A stretch of DNA of 64,000 nucleotides from Sphingobacterium oryzagri (GTDB taxonomy: Bacteria; Bacteroidota; Bacteroidia; Sphingobacteriales; Sphingobacteriaceae): the NCBI RefSeq assembly GCF_028736175.1, contig NZ_CP117880.1, positions 124,001-188,000 of the forward strand. Reading direction: 5' to 3'. Numbering within the stretch: the first letter of the stretch is position 1; each line of letters starts with the position of its first letter. The notes below the pieces were generated by a model, which worked only from the letters and a program-made list of their open reading frames with translations, was not told the DNA's origin and searched no databases. Position numbers and translations under genes: made by a program. Shown here piece after piece: positions 52,663 to 62,372 of this stretch.

Positions 52663-55600
52663 ATGAACAAAGCTCTACTGTTGACGGTGGCTTTAGGATG
52701 TGTCGTGCAAAGTGCCTATGCGGAGTTTCGACCGATAAATTCGGAATCAACTCATGATGCCTTTCCTATGCCGCAGGCTGTACTCCAAAATCAAATTTCC
52801 GGCGTCGTTAGTGATACCAATGGCCCGCTGTCTGGCGTTACCGTGGCCGTTGTCGGATCCACGACCGTGGTGCAGACGGATGAAAAAGGTGCGTTTAGGT
52901 TGCAAGCTCCTGTCGGAAGCTCGTTACGTTTTTCTGCCGTGGGCTACAAGTCTAAGGATGTCGCGGCCAGCAGCAATGCATTGTCAGTCTTGCTGGAAAG
53001 TGATGATACGGCCTTGGATGAGGTGGTGGTTACAGCACTTGGTATTAAAAGGGAGAAAAAAGCCCTGGGCTATGCGGTGCAAGATATCAAGTCTGATGAA
53101 TTGATGAAGAATAAGAATCCCAACCTGATCAATTCGTTAAATGGTAAAATCGCGGGATTGAATATCACCAATTCTGGTGGATCGCCCGGCGCATCGGCTT
53201 CGATTATCATTCGCGGTGGAACTTCGTTGGAGCGGGATAATCAACCGCTGTTTGTAATTGATGGCATGCCGATGGATAACTCTACTGGTGTGGGCGATAT
53301 GTCTGCTTTCGATGGTAATACCAATATTGCAACGACAAACAGTAACCGCGCGATGGACGTTAACCCCGATGATATCGAATCGATATCGGTTTTGAAAGGG
53401 CCGACAGCTGCCGCTTTATACGGTATTCGAGCGGCTGCCGGCGCGATCGTTATCACCACTAAGCGCGGAAAAGAAGGCGTAACGTCTTTAGGCATCAGTT
53501 CGCGGTTTGGCGCCAACTGGGTCAATAAATTGCCGGCCCAGCAAGGACAGTTTAAGCAAGGTTCTAATTTGGATGGAAATTATACCGAAGAATCAAATCT
53601 TTCCTGGGGTAATCCTTTTACCGCAGGCGAGACCATCTACAATAACCTGGAAGATTTCTTTCAGACAGGCATTACCTACGACAATAACTTTAACGTCACA
53701 GGGGGCAATGCCAAAGGCAACTTTTACCTGTCGGGCGGTAACATCAAACAAACCGGCATTGTGCCAACGACCGATTACGAACGCACAAATTTTCGCCTGA
53801 ATGCGGAACAGAAACTCGGTATTTTTACCTTTGGTGCTAACGGTAGCTTTAGTAATGCGAATACCACGAAAACACTGACCGGAACCGGATTGTACGGCTC
53901 CGGCGGAAACGGCTACATGGAGTCGATTATCGCCTGGCCGCGTAATTTGGATATGATGGATTGGGAAAATCCCAATGGATCACAAAAGTTGCTTTTTCCA
54001 GATATCCCGTTGGAAGATAATATTGATAACCCTTATTGGACGATTTATAGAAACCCACAAACCGATAAAACAAACCGGTTTTTAGGTACATTTTATACGC
54101 AGGCTAAACTGGCCAGCTGGCTGGATGCAACCTATCGGTTTGGCGTTGACAATTATACATCGGTATATGATACGAAAATCTCAGCGGGCTCATCTGTGAT
54201 CGAAGAATATCAGAAAGGCATGATTTCCCAAAATATTCGTCAGTACAATTTCCTCACGCATAATTTTTTGCTGAATTTTCACAAAGTTGTGGCGGAAGAT
54301 TGGGATTTCAATGTTCTATTGGGCGCAGCGACCGAAGATAGCTACGCAAAATCGTCGGCTACACGCGCGCAGAATTTTATTATTCCCGGATTTTACGCAT
54401 TTAACAACGCTGCAGATATTGACAAGTTTGCGTATGACAACGTGACCCGTATCCGCCGTGCTGGTGTCTATGGCGATTTGAAAGTCGGCTACAAAGATAT
54501 CATTTACCTTGGCGCGACGCTGCGAAATGACTGGTCATCTACTTTGCCAAAAGCCAATCAGTCGTTTATGTATCCTTCCTTTAGTGGTAGTTTGATTTTT
54601 ACGGAATTGTTTGAAAAGAATACTATTCTGTCCTACGGTAAAATTCGCTCTTCCTGGGCTTCGGTAGGTAAAGATGCACCTGCATATCGTACAAAAACCT
54701 ACTTATCCAATCCGTTGAATACGGTCGGCGGCGGTGTGATCAATCAATATACACTCGGTAATGGTGTGCTTATTCCTGAAAAAACACAGTCGTTTGAAGT
54801 GGGCGCTGATTTAAAATTCTTCCGCGATAAATTAGGTCTGGAAGTAACGTATTACGACAATAAGTCAGTCGATCAGATCTTATCGCCACGTGTAGATAAT
54901 GCGACCGGCGGGATTTTAAAGTATGTGAATGCGGGTACGTTACAAAATAAAGGGGTCGAAGTAACGGTAAATACAATGCCGATAAAGAGAGCGAACTTTT
55001 CCTGGGATGTAGCGCTCAACTTTTCGCATAATACGGGACGTGTACAAGACTTACCGGGAGATATTTCCATTTTGTACGTTACCGATGTGCAGGTGGCGGG
55101 CGGACAAGCAGCTTCTTTCGAAAATGGTGATTTTATGGCCATCAGCGGACGTACTTGGGTAACCGATGAGGCAGGAAATTATATCTTAAACTGGGATACG
55201 GGTTTGCCAACCGTGAATACCACATTGAAGCAAGTTGGCAACCGTGAACCTGATTTTATCGGCGGATTGAACAACAGCTTGACTTTCAAAAATTGGAATC
55301 TTTCGTTTTTGTTTGACTTCAGAAAAGGCGGTGATATCTTAAACGGCACCGAATATCTGTTAACCTTTAACGGGCTAAGTGCGCAGACCGCCAATCGTGG
55401 TAACACCATAACGCTATCGGGCGTTGCGCGCAATCCAGCTACCGGCGATTATGAAAATGTCACGCGTGAAGTGGTTGCTGATCAAAAATATTACCAACAG
55501 TATTTTAGTCAGCAGACAACTAATTTTATTGAAAACGTCAATTGGCTGCGTCTGCGCTCCGTAAATCTTACCTACGACATCTCCAAAAGTTTGCTGGCTC

Positions 55601-55794
55601 GCTCAAAATTTATTAAGGGGGCAACACTTAATTTAAACGCGACAAACTTATTGCTGTTTACGAACTATTCAGGTATGGATCCGGAAACAAGCGCTGCCGG
55701 AGCCGGCGTCGTCGGATCTGGATCTGTCGGTATCGATTATGCCGGTGTTCCTAATACAAGAAGCGTAACCTTTGGCGTTAACTTAAAATTCTAA
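52663..55794 (+). CDS. SusC/RagA family TonB-dependent transporter 1
   Basis: 1043 residues. The signal peptide (about 1-20) is followed by a CarboxypepD_reg-like domain (about 45-120), a TonB-box-like end DEVVVTALG, a plug domain (about 140-260, with PLFVIDGMPMDN and SISVLKGPTAAALYG) and a barrel ending in FGVNLKF. SusC imports oligomers captured by SusD across the outer membrane, powered by TonB. The adjacent SusD-like_2 lipoprotein lies 4 nt downstream. Its context with murein enzymes suggests peptidoglycan fragments as substrate. Confidence 0.95.
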   Translation: MNKALLLTVALGCVVQSAYAEFRPINSESTHDAFPMPQAVLQNQISGVVSDTNGPLSGVTVAVVGSTTVVQTDEKGAFRLQAPVGSSLRFSAVGYKSKDVAASSNALSVLLESDDTALDEVVVTALGIKREKKALGYAVQDIKSDELMKNKNPNLINSLNGKIAGLNITNSGGSPGASASIIIRGGTSLERDNQPLFVIDGMPMDNSTGVGDMSAFDGNTNIATTNSNRAMDVNPDDIESISVLKGPTAAALYGIRAAAGAIVITTKRGKEGVTSLGISSRFGANWVNKLPAQQGQFKQGSNLDGNYTEESNLSWGNPFTAGETIYNNLEDFFQTGITYDNNFNVTGGNAKGNFYLSGGNIKQTGIVPTTDYERTNFRLNAEQKLGIFTFGANGSFSNANTTKTLTGTGLYGSGGNGYMESIIAWPRNLDMMDWENPNGSQKLLFPDIPLEDNIDNPYWTIYRNPQTDKTNRFLGTFYTQAKLASWLDATYRFGVDNYTSVYDTKISAGSSVIEEYQKGMISQNIRQYNFLTHNFLLNFHKVVAEDWDFNVLLGAATEDSYAKSSATRAQNFIIPGFYAFNNAADIDKFAYDNVTRIRRAGVYGDLKVGYKDIIYLGATLRNDWSSTLPKANQSFMYPSFSGSLIFTELFEKNTILSYGKIRSSWASVGKDAPAYRTKTYLSNPLNTVGGGVINQYTLGNGVLIPEKTQSFEVGADLKFFRDKLGLEVTYYDNKSVDQILSPRVDNATGGILKYVNAGTLQNKGVEVTVNTMPIKRANFSWDVALNFSHNTGRVQDLPGDISILYVTDVQVAGGQAASFENGDFMAISGRTWVTDEAGNYILNWDTGLPTVNTTLKQVGNREPDFIGGLNNSLTFKNWNLSFLFDFRKGGDILNGTEYLLTFNGLSAQTANRGNTITLSGVARNPATGDYENVTREVVADQKYYQQYFSQQTTNFIENVNWLRLRSVNLTYDISKSLLARSKFIKGATLNLNATNLLLFTNYSGMDPETSAAGAGVVGSGSVGIDYAGVPNTRSVTFGVNLKF

Positions 55795-55798
55795 ACAG

Positions 55799-57364
55799 AT
55801 GAAAAAGCAAATTTCAATTCTTCTGATCGGCTTTATGACCCTGCTTTCTTCGTGTGAAAAATGGCTAGACGTAAATGATGATCCTAATAACCCAACAGCC
55901 ACCGACGCTTCGCCAGAAATTCGTTTGCCAGCTATTCTATCGCAATTTGTCGACGGATATGAAAGTGCGGGAACACGTGCTGCGCTGCTTTCCGGGCAGT
56001 TGGCCGCGACGGGTACAACGAGTAACAATTATTTTCTGCAATCCTGGCAAATTACCAACGCCTCGGTCAACTGGCCTTACCAGTCATGGTACGTGTATTG
56101 CGGCGTCAATATACCTTATATGATCGATGCGGCGGAAGAAGTTGGTGCAAATCACTATGTGGGCGTCGGCAAAATCTTATGGGCCTGGGGCTTTAGCACA
56201 TTGGCAGATTTATATGGCGTAATTCCTTACCAGGAAGCTTTTCAAGCCGATGTGATGAGTCCAAAATATGATCAGGGCGAAGACGTTTATGCTGCGGTGC
56301 TACCGCTGCTGGACGAAGCGATTACGCTGCTGGGACAACAGCAGGCGGCCGGTGCGCCAAGCTTGGCCACAGGTGATGTGCTTTATCAAGGCAATACCGC
56401 CAATTGGATTAAGCTTGCTTATGGTATCAAGGCTCGTATGCTAAATCACCTTTCGAAAACGGATGATTTCGACGCACAGCAACTGTTGTCGTTGCTTGAG
56501 CAAGCTCCGCAAACAGTTTCAGAAAGCGCCGTTTACGTTTATCAGGATCGCGATGCTTCTGGTTTTGCGGCGACTGAAGCTTTGCAGTACACCAATAATA
56601 GTGCAACGCGCGTCACGAAGCTTTATATAGATTACCTTTCTGGCAATTACAGCGGTGCGCCAACTGGCGGGCAAGATGTGGCAGATCCGCGTTTAGGCAT
56701 TTTGGTGCCTTATATTTTGGCCACAGATGGCAGTCGCACGATAACCCGTGGCGTAGATGTGCCTAATTTAACGACGGCCGGCGTCAATGCATCCGACGCG
56801 GCTTATGCGTCGCTTCGATCAAGTGCAACGAGCTCGGGCACCTGGTATACAGAGCGAGGTGCGAAAGGCTTGTTGCTAACGCATGCAGAGATCAATTTTA
56901 TCAAAGCAGAAATCTATTTCGGACAAGGGAACAGGGCACAATCATTACAAGCTTATCGTGCCGGCATACAAGCGCATTTCGAGCTGTTAGGACTTGATGC
57001 AACCGCCTATATGGCCAGTTCTTCCGTCGTGAGCGTAGCCAGCGAATTATCGTTGAGCGAAATTATGATCCAAAAATACATCGCTTTGTCTTATTCGCCA
57101 GAGTTGTTTAATGATGTACGCCGTATGGACTACTGCACCGATAACACGGGTCGATATAATTTAGCGCAAGGCGTTTATAAAGGAATGGATAGACCGGGAA
57201 ATGTTTTCGATATTGCGTTTCCGAGCGATGATATGTGGCCAAGACGATTTAATATTACCGTCTACGGCAATTCGTATAACCAGGAGCAGGTCTTGGCAGC
57301 AGAGCCTGATGCTACATCGGCGACGTATACATCAAAGCGCATTTGGTGGGACATCGCCAACTAA
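55799..57364 (+). CDS. SusD-like_2 family outer-membrane lipoprotein 1
   Basis: 521 residues. Lipoprotein signal with Cys19 in LLSSC, followed by EKWLDVNDDPNNPT, the opening of the SusD-like_2 family. The C-terminal region with NDVRRMDYC and AFPSDDMWPRRFN is also typical. It is the lid and ligand-binding partner of the SusC encoded just upstream. The family tends to bind peptides or unusual glycans as well as sugars, so it does not by itself identify the ligand. Confidence 0.94.
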   Translation: MKKQISILLIGFMTLLSSCEKWLDVNDDPNNPTATDASPEIRLPAILSQFVDGYESAGTRAALLSGQLAATGTTSNNYFLQSWQITNASVNWPYQSWYVYCGVNIPYMIDAAEEVGANHYVGVGKILWAWGFSTLADLYGVIPYQEAFQADVMSPKYDQGEDVYAAVLPLLDEAITLLGQQQAAGAPSLATGDVLYQGNTANWIKLAYGIKARMLNHLSKTDDFDAQQLLSLLEQAPQTVSESAVYVYQDRDASGFAATEALQYTNNSATRVTKLYIDYLSGNYSGAPTGGQDVADPRLGILVPYILATDGSRTITRGVDVPNLTTAGVNASDAAYASLRSSATSSGTWYTERGAKGLLLTHAEINFIKAEIYFGQGNRAQSLQAYRAGIQAHFELLGLDATAYMASSSVVSVASELSLSEIMIQKYIALSYSPELFNDVRRMDYCTDNTGRYNLAQGVYKGMDRPGNVFDIAFPSDDMWPRRFNITVYGNSYNQEQVLAAEPDATSATYTSKRIWWDIAN

Positions 57365-57371
57365 GTCTGTT

Positions 57372-57410
57372 AAAAATCCCGAAATCAAGCGTTTCGGGAT
57401 TTTTTTTATT
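57372..57410 (+). terminator. terminator after the first susCD pair
   Basis: A 10-13-bp stem (AAATCCCGAAA with TTTCGGGATTT) with a 7-nt loop and T8. Confidence 0.88.
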
Positions 57411-57423
57411 CAGTATTCTTGTT

Positions 57424-57431
57424 TATGTTTG
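57424..57431 (+). promoter_or_regulatory. -7 promoter element of the namZ-type gene
   Basis: TATGTTTG fits TAnnTTTG, 24 nt before the ATG at 57456. An ACGCATAAA motif lies between them at 57446-57454. Confidence 0.45.
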
Positions 57432-57455
57432 TTTTGCAATTAAAAACGCATAAAT

Positions 57456-58691
57456 ATGAAAAGAGTACTGGCTATTATCGCCTTTATTGCTTGTTCTTTC
57501 GTTTCCTGTACAGCGAATAAAAAGCAACAAACTGAAAAAACTGCGGCAAATGCCGACTCGGCATCGATACACCTGTCAACGGCTGTCTTACCTGCGGCGG
57601 ATCAATTGGAGGTGTACTTACCTTTGCTAAAAGGAAAAAAAGTCGGCCTGATGGGCAACCAAACTTCGGTTGTGGGGGCTGATAACGCCCACTTAGTGGA
57701 TGTGCTGCTGCGCGAGAAGGTCGATCTACAGTTTGCCTTTGCACCAGAACACGGCTTTCGCGGAGATGTAGAGCGTGGCGAGAAAGTAAGCAATGAGGTG
57801 GATACGAAGACTGGCCTGCCGCTTTTTACCTTATACGGCGGAAATGAAAAGCAGGATTCGATCGTTCGTGCTATAGACGTCATGATTTTTGATCTGCAAG
57901 ATGTGGGCGCCCGCTTTTACACTTATATTACCTCACTACATCGCGTGATGGAGCTCTGCGCTAAACACCATAAACAACTTATTGTGCTGGATAGGCCAAA
58001 TCCCTGCGGTGATCAGGTAGACGGACCGGTACGCGAAGATGATAAGTTTAAGTCTAATGTTTCTTTTCATAAAATTGCCATGGTGCATGGATTGACGATC
58101 GGCGAACTGGCTAAAATGATTAACGGTGAGAAGTGGCTTGAAAATGGTATACGATGTGACTTGACCGTGGTGCCGGTGAAAAACTGGGATCATAAAACCC
58201 GCTATGTGTTGCCTGTTATTCCTTCGCCAAGTTTGCCGAACGACCTTTCGGTGCGGTTGTATGCTTCTTTATGTCTGTTTGAGGGAACGGATATCTCCAT
58301 AGGTCGCGGCACAGACTGGCCTTTTCAAGTGATTGGCTACACAAATCCTGTGTACGGCGATTTCAGCTTTACGCCGCAGGAAAAGGCTGGTATGGCTAAG
58401 CATGTAGAAGGAAAAGGTGAGCGGTTGTATGGCGTAGATTTACGCCGACTGGATGCAGATAAGCAGGTTTTTACCCTAAAATACTTGCTGGATTTTTATC
58501 AAAAAATGCCAGATAAGCGCCAGTTCTTCGCCCGACCAGAGTTTTTCGATAAGTTGGCAGGAACCGACGAGCTGCGTAATCAAATCATCGCGGGTAAAAG
58601 TGAGTCTGAAATTAGAGCAAGCTGGGCTACCGCGCTGCTTGCGTACAAAAGCATGCGCAAGAAGTATCTTCTATACAACGATTTCGAATAA
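57456..58691 (+). CDS. namZ: exo-beta-N-acetylmuramidase NamZ (DUF1343)
   Basis: 411 residues with a lipoprotein-type signal peptide (Cys13 or Cys18). The DUF1343 core is clear: KKVGLMGNQTSVVG, FAPEHGFRGDVERGEKV, FDLQDVGARFYTYI, DRPNPCG and EGTDISIGRGTDWPFQ. NamZ enzymes release MurNAc from the non-reducing end of peptidoglycan-derived oligosaccharides, working together with NagZ-type glucosaminidases and amidases. All three types are encoded in this window. The gene lies between two SusCD pairs. Confidence 0.93.
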   Translation: MKRVLAIIAFIACSFVSCTANKKQQTEKTAANADSASIHLSTAVLPAADQLEVYLPLLKGKKVGLMGNQTSVVGADNAHLVDVLLREKVDLQFAFAPEHGFRGDVERGEKVSNEVDTKTGLPLFTLYGGNEKQDSIVRAIDVMIFDLQDVGARFYTYITSLHRVMELCAKHHKQLIVLDRPNPCGDQVDGPVREDDKFKSNVSFHKIAMVHGLTIGELAKMINGEKWLENGIRCDLTVVPVKNWDHKTRYVLPVIPSPSLPNDLSVRLYASLCLFEGTDISIGRGTDWPFQVIGYTNPVYGDFSFTPQEKAGMAKHVEGKGERLYGVDLRRLDADKQVFTLKYLLDFYQKMPDKRQFFARPEFFDKLAGTDELRNQIIAGKSESEIRASWATALLAYKSMRKKYLLYNDFE

Positions 58692-58713
58692 AATTATTCG
58701 CCGCCAATATTCT

Positions 58714-58742
58714 AAAACACGCATTTATGCGTGTTTTTTTTT
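58714..58742 (+). terminator. terminator after the namZ-type gene
   Basis: A 10-bp stem (AAAACACGCA with TGCGTGTTTT) around a 4-nt loop (TTTA), followed by more T, giving a run of nine. Confidence 0.88.
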
Positions 58743-58904
58743 ATTCCAACAAGAAAACGTTAAAAAACGCATAAAAATTTCCTATTTAACATTAGTTAAC
58801 TATATTAGTGCAGGTTTTAGCGTGTAATGTTTTTTTATGATGTATAAAAACGCAAAAATGTAACCTAATTATGTTACTATCTCTAATGAATTAACTATTG
58901 ACCA

Positions 58905-61900
58905 ATGAGAAAATCAATCTTTTTTTCCGTTGCCTTGGGTTTGTTGGCGGCTACCGACGCCTTTCCTCATGCGGTAAATAACCGCGCAAATCTAGCAGCA
59001 GCAACAAGCTTTCTCAGCTACTCCACCCGGCAACAAACCGTGAGCGGTAAAGTGACCGGTGTAGACGGCGCTATTGAAGGAGCGACAGTGGCTGTTGTCG
59101 GGTCGACGACCATGGCAACCACAGATGCTGCCGGTAATTACACCATTGTAGCGCCACTCGGCGCGGTGTTACGATTTACTTACGTAGGCTATCAGGCCCA
59201 GGACATTGTCGTTTCTGGCAACGCCCTGAATGTTTCCTTAAAGGCGGATAACAATTCCTTGGATGAAGTCGTTATCGTGGGCTACGGCACGCAGCGTAAA
59301 GGAAACCTAACTGGTGCTGTTTCGTCGATCAATGTCAAAGAAAATTTGGAAGGTCGGCCCATTGCTGATGTTGGTCGCGCCATTCAAGGAACGACGCCCG
59401 GGCTTTCGGTGACTTTACCAAGCGGCGAAATCGGATCCGATCCGGTGATGAAAATTCGCGGCGCCATAGCATCTGTGCAGGGCAATGGAAATCCACTTAT
59501 TTTGCTGGATAACGTAGAGATTCCGAGTATTCAATATGTCAATCCGGATGATGTAGAGTCGATAACCGTTTTAAAAGATGCGGCTTCGTCTTCTATTTAT
59601 GGCGCGAAAGCGGCTTTTGGCGTAATCTTGATTACGACCAAAACCGGAGGCACCTCGGAAAAGGTCAACGTGAGTTATTCCAATAACCTTTCTTTTCAAA
59701 ATCCTTCCAAGAAATTTGAGATGGGAAGGGTGAATGCGTTAAAATACACGGTAGACGCTATGGAGCGCATAGGCTTAACAGAAACCGGTGCATTTTATCG
59801 CGTCACGCGTGAGAGTTATGAAAAAGCCGTCGAATGGGAAAACACGTATGGAGGCATTATCGGCTCGGATGATCCGACCGTTTATGGGCGCGATTGGTAC
59901 GTAGATCCTGCTTTTCCGACACGGAAGTATGGTGTGCGCACCTACGATCCTTATGATTATATGATCCGGGATTGGGCACCATCACAAAACCACAATATCT
60001 CGCTGAACGGCAATATGGGCAAAACACGCTTTACCTCATCGTTCGGTCTGGTTGATCAAAGTGGGATGTTAAAACCCGGCAATTCCGATCAGTTTCGGCG
60101 CTACAACGGTGCGGTCCGCGTAACGAGCGATCTCAATAAATTCATCACCTTACGTGGTGGAGCGATGTTTTCGCAACGCAATAAATCGTATCCATATACG
60201 ACGAGTTCTACGACGGCCGATCCTTGGCTATATATGTATCGCTGGAGCTCGCTTTATCCGATGGGTTTCAACGAAGACGGCAATCCCATACGTAGCCCTT
60301 GGAGTGAAAACGAATTCGCTAATGAAGCATTGATGCGTCGAAATTATATCAACCTGAATGCCGGCGCAACAATTAATATCAAATCCAACTGGAAAGTGGA
60401 CATTGATTATAACTTTACCAACGAAGATTACAACTGGCGCCGTAACGGTACACGATTCACAGCAGCCAACTCCTGGGTGGCGGCCAAACAGCGGTTTGAT
60501 GCGCAGGGTAATCCGGTGTATGTAAATGCTAATGGCGATGTGGTGAACGCAACCGATCCGGGCGCTATTCAGGCCTACGATCTTTCGAACGATCCATATA
60601 CCGCAAATGGGGCAAATCCTGATCATATCTATATGCGCTCGGCCAATGAAAATAAAAGCACGTTAAATGCTTTTACTACCTATAATTTACAACTGGACGA
60701 GGCTCATGATTTCAAATTTATTTTGGGTACCAATATTATTGCCGATCATAATGATTTCCACTGGTCGCAGAAAACCAATTTGCTTGATATCAGCAATCCG
60801 CAATTTGATTTGGCTACCGGTACACAGACTACCGGTGGAGGCGAGTTTTGGGGTGCGCAGCTAGGCTATTTTGGCCGGATAAACTACGCTTATAAAAACA
60901 AATATCTTTTTGAAGGAAACCTGCGTTACGATGGTTCATCCACGTTTTCAAAAGATCTCCAGTGGCGTTGGTTTCCTTCGATGTCGGCCGGCTGGGTAGC
61001 GTCAGAAGAGAACTTTATGCAGTGGTCGAAACCTGTGTTGAGCCAGTTGAAATTCAGAGGATCTTGGGGATATATCGGAAATCAGGCGGTGAACAACTCC
61101 CTTTACCGTAGTTATATGAACGTTTCGGAGCAAACTTGGATTGCAAACGGTGGTCGGTTATTTGGTGTTGGCAGTCCGGCCTTGAGTGTGCCGGATGTAA
61201 CCTGGGAGGATTTGGAAACGTTGGATTTTGGTCTTGATGCGCGTTTCTTCAATAATAAGTTTGGTATTGTTTTCGATTGGTACAAACGTACAACAAACAA
61301 TCTTTTTAGTCCGCTGGAAGGCACAACCTATACACTTGGTGGACAGGCGCCTTTAGGAAATTATGGCACGTTAGAGACGAAAGGTTTCGAGATTGCGGTA
61401 GATTTTAACCATCGTTTTGCCAATGGATTAGGTATTAACCTCCGCGCCAACCTCGACGATGCCAAATCCAGATTCTACAACTATACTTCATCCAGATTAA
61501 CGGGCTCAAATTATGATGGGAAAGTATTTGGTGAGATTTGGGGCTACGAAACCGATCGTCTTTACGGATACGATGATTTTGTGCTTGATGGAAACGGCGC
61601 ACCACAACTGGTAAATCTCACGGCAGACATGACGAAGTATTATACCAACGGCGGCGGCAAAGCTTACCTCTTACAAGGGGAGGATGCGGTTTACCAACCG
61701 CGCTTCCAAAATTCGTCTAATTTCTTCTTTGGTCCGGGCGATGTGAAGTTTAAAGATTTAAATGGCGACGGCGAAATTGATAACGGTGATGGCACGATTG
61801 ATAATCCCGGCGATATGCGGATCATCGGTAACTCGACGCCTCGTTATTCCTACGGATTTCGTTTAGGAGCAGATTATAAAGGATTCGATTTTTCCGTTTT

Positions 61901-62372
61901 CTTCCAGGGCGTTGGTCAGCGCAGTGTTTGGGGAGCTGGATTTTTAGCGATTCCAGGTTTCAATGTTTCCGACGGAGCAATGCCAGCTGCTTTTGTAGAC
62001 GATTACTGGACGCCGGATAATCAAGATGCGTTCTATCCGGCAGCGTTTAACAATGCCGGTACAGCCAACGTCAATAATATGCAAGTACAATCTCGTTATT
62101 TATTGGACATGTCTTACTTGCGGATGAAAAACATCACATTGGGATATTCTTTACCACAATCGGTGTTGAGCCCCATCAAGGTGAACAGTCTGCGCGTATA
62201 CATCGCGTTGGAAAATTTCCTAACCTGGGATAAACTTAATGGTCTACCGATTGATCCGGAGGCTGTAGGTGGATTCTCTATGTTTGATGAAACGAATTAC
62301 AACAGCGGACGTATCGGTGTCGGAACACCAACCTTTAAAAGTGCGTCATTTGGTTTGCAGTTGAATTTTTAA
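58905..62372 (+). CDS. SusC/RagA family TonB-dependent transporter 2
   Basis: 1155 residues. Signal peptide to about residue 22 (DAFPHA), CarboxypepD_reg-like domain (about 45-115), the TonB-box-like DEVVIVGYGTQRKGNLTGAV, a plug (IQGTTPGLSV, PDDVESITVLKDAASSSIYGAKAAFGVI) and a long barrel ending in FGLQLNF. It contains an acidic calcium-binding-like loop (DLNGDGEIDNGDGTIDN). The N-terminal domain shares an unusual VAVVGSTT with transporter 1, suggesting related origin. It overlaps the next SusD gene by one base (TAATG). Confidence 0.95.
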   Translation: MRKSIFFSVALGLLAATDAFPHAVNNRANLAAATSFLSYSTRQQTVSGKVTGVDGAIEGATVAVVGSTTMATTDAAGNYTIVAPLGAVLRFTYVGYQAQDIVVSGNALNVSLKADNNSLDEVVIVGYGTQRKGNLTGAVSSINVKENLEGRPIADVGRAIQGTTPGLSVTLPSGEIGSDPVMKIRGAIASVQGNGNPLILLDNVEIPSIQYVNPDDVESITVLKDAASSSIYGAKAAFGVILITTKTGGTSEKVNVSYSNNLSFQNPSKKFEMGRVNALKYTVDAMERIGLTETGAFYRVTRESYEKAVEWENTYGGIIGSDDPTVYGRDWYVDPAFPTRKYGVRTYDPYDYMIRDWAPSQNHNISLNGNMGKTRFTSSFGLVDQSGMLKPGNSDQFRRYNGAVRVTSDLNKFITLRGGAMFSQRNKSYPYTTSSTTADPWLYMYRWSSLYPMGFNEDGNPIRSPWSENEFANEALMRRNYINLNAGATINIKSNWKVDIDYNFTNEDYNWRRNGTRFTAANSWVAAKQRFDAQGNPVYVNANGDVVNATDPGAIQAYDLSNDPYTANGANPDHIYMRSANENKSTLNAFTTYNLQLDEAHDFKFILGTNIIADHNDFHWSQKTNLLDISNPQFDLATGTQTTGGGEFWGAQLGYFGRINYAYKNKYLFEGNLRYDGSSTFSKDLQWRWFPSMSAGWVASEENFMQWSKPVLSQLKFRGSWGYIGNQAVNNSLYRSYMNVSEQTWIANGGRLFGVGSPALSVPDVTWEDLETLDFGLDARFFNNKFGIVFDWYKRTTNNLFSPLEGTTYTLGGQAPLGNYGTLETKGFEIAVDFNHRFANGLGINLRANLDDAKSRFYNYTSSRLTGSNYDGKVFGEIWGYETDRLYGYDDFVLDGNGAPQLVNLTADMTKYYTNGGGKAYLLQGEDAVYQPRFQNSSNFFFGPGDVKFKDLNGDGEIDNGDGTIDNPGDMRIIGNSTPRYSYGFRLGADYKGFDFSVFFQGVGQRSVWGAGFLAIPGFNVSDGAMPAAFVDDYWTPDNQDAFYPAAFNNAGTANVNNMQVQSRYLLDMSYLRMKNITLGYSLPQSVLSPIKVNSLRVYIALENFLTWDKLNGLPIDPEAVGGFSMFDETNYNSGRIGVGTPTFKSASFGLQLNF

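Noticed and set aside
58787..58801. A further TGTTA/AGTTA pair at 10-bp spacing (minus strand) before SusC 2
   Set aside because: Only two half-sites. About one such pair is expected by chance in 64 kb.
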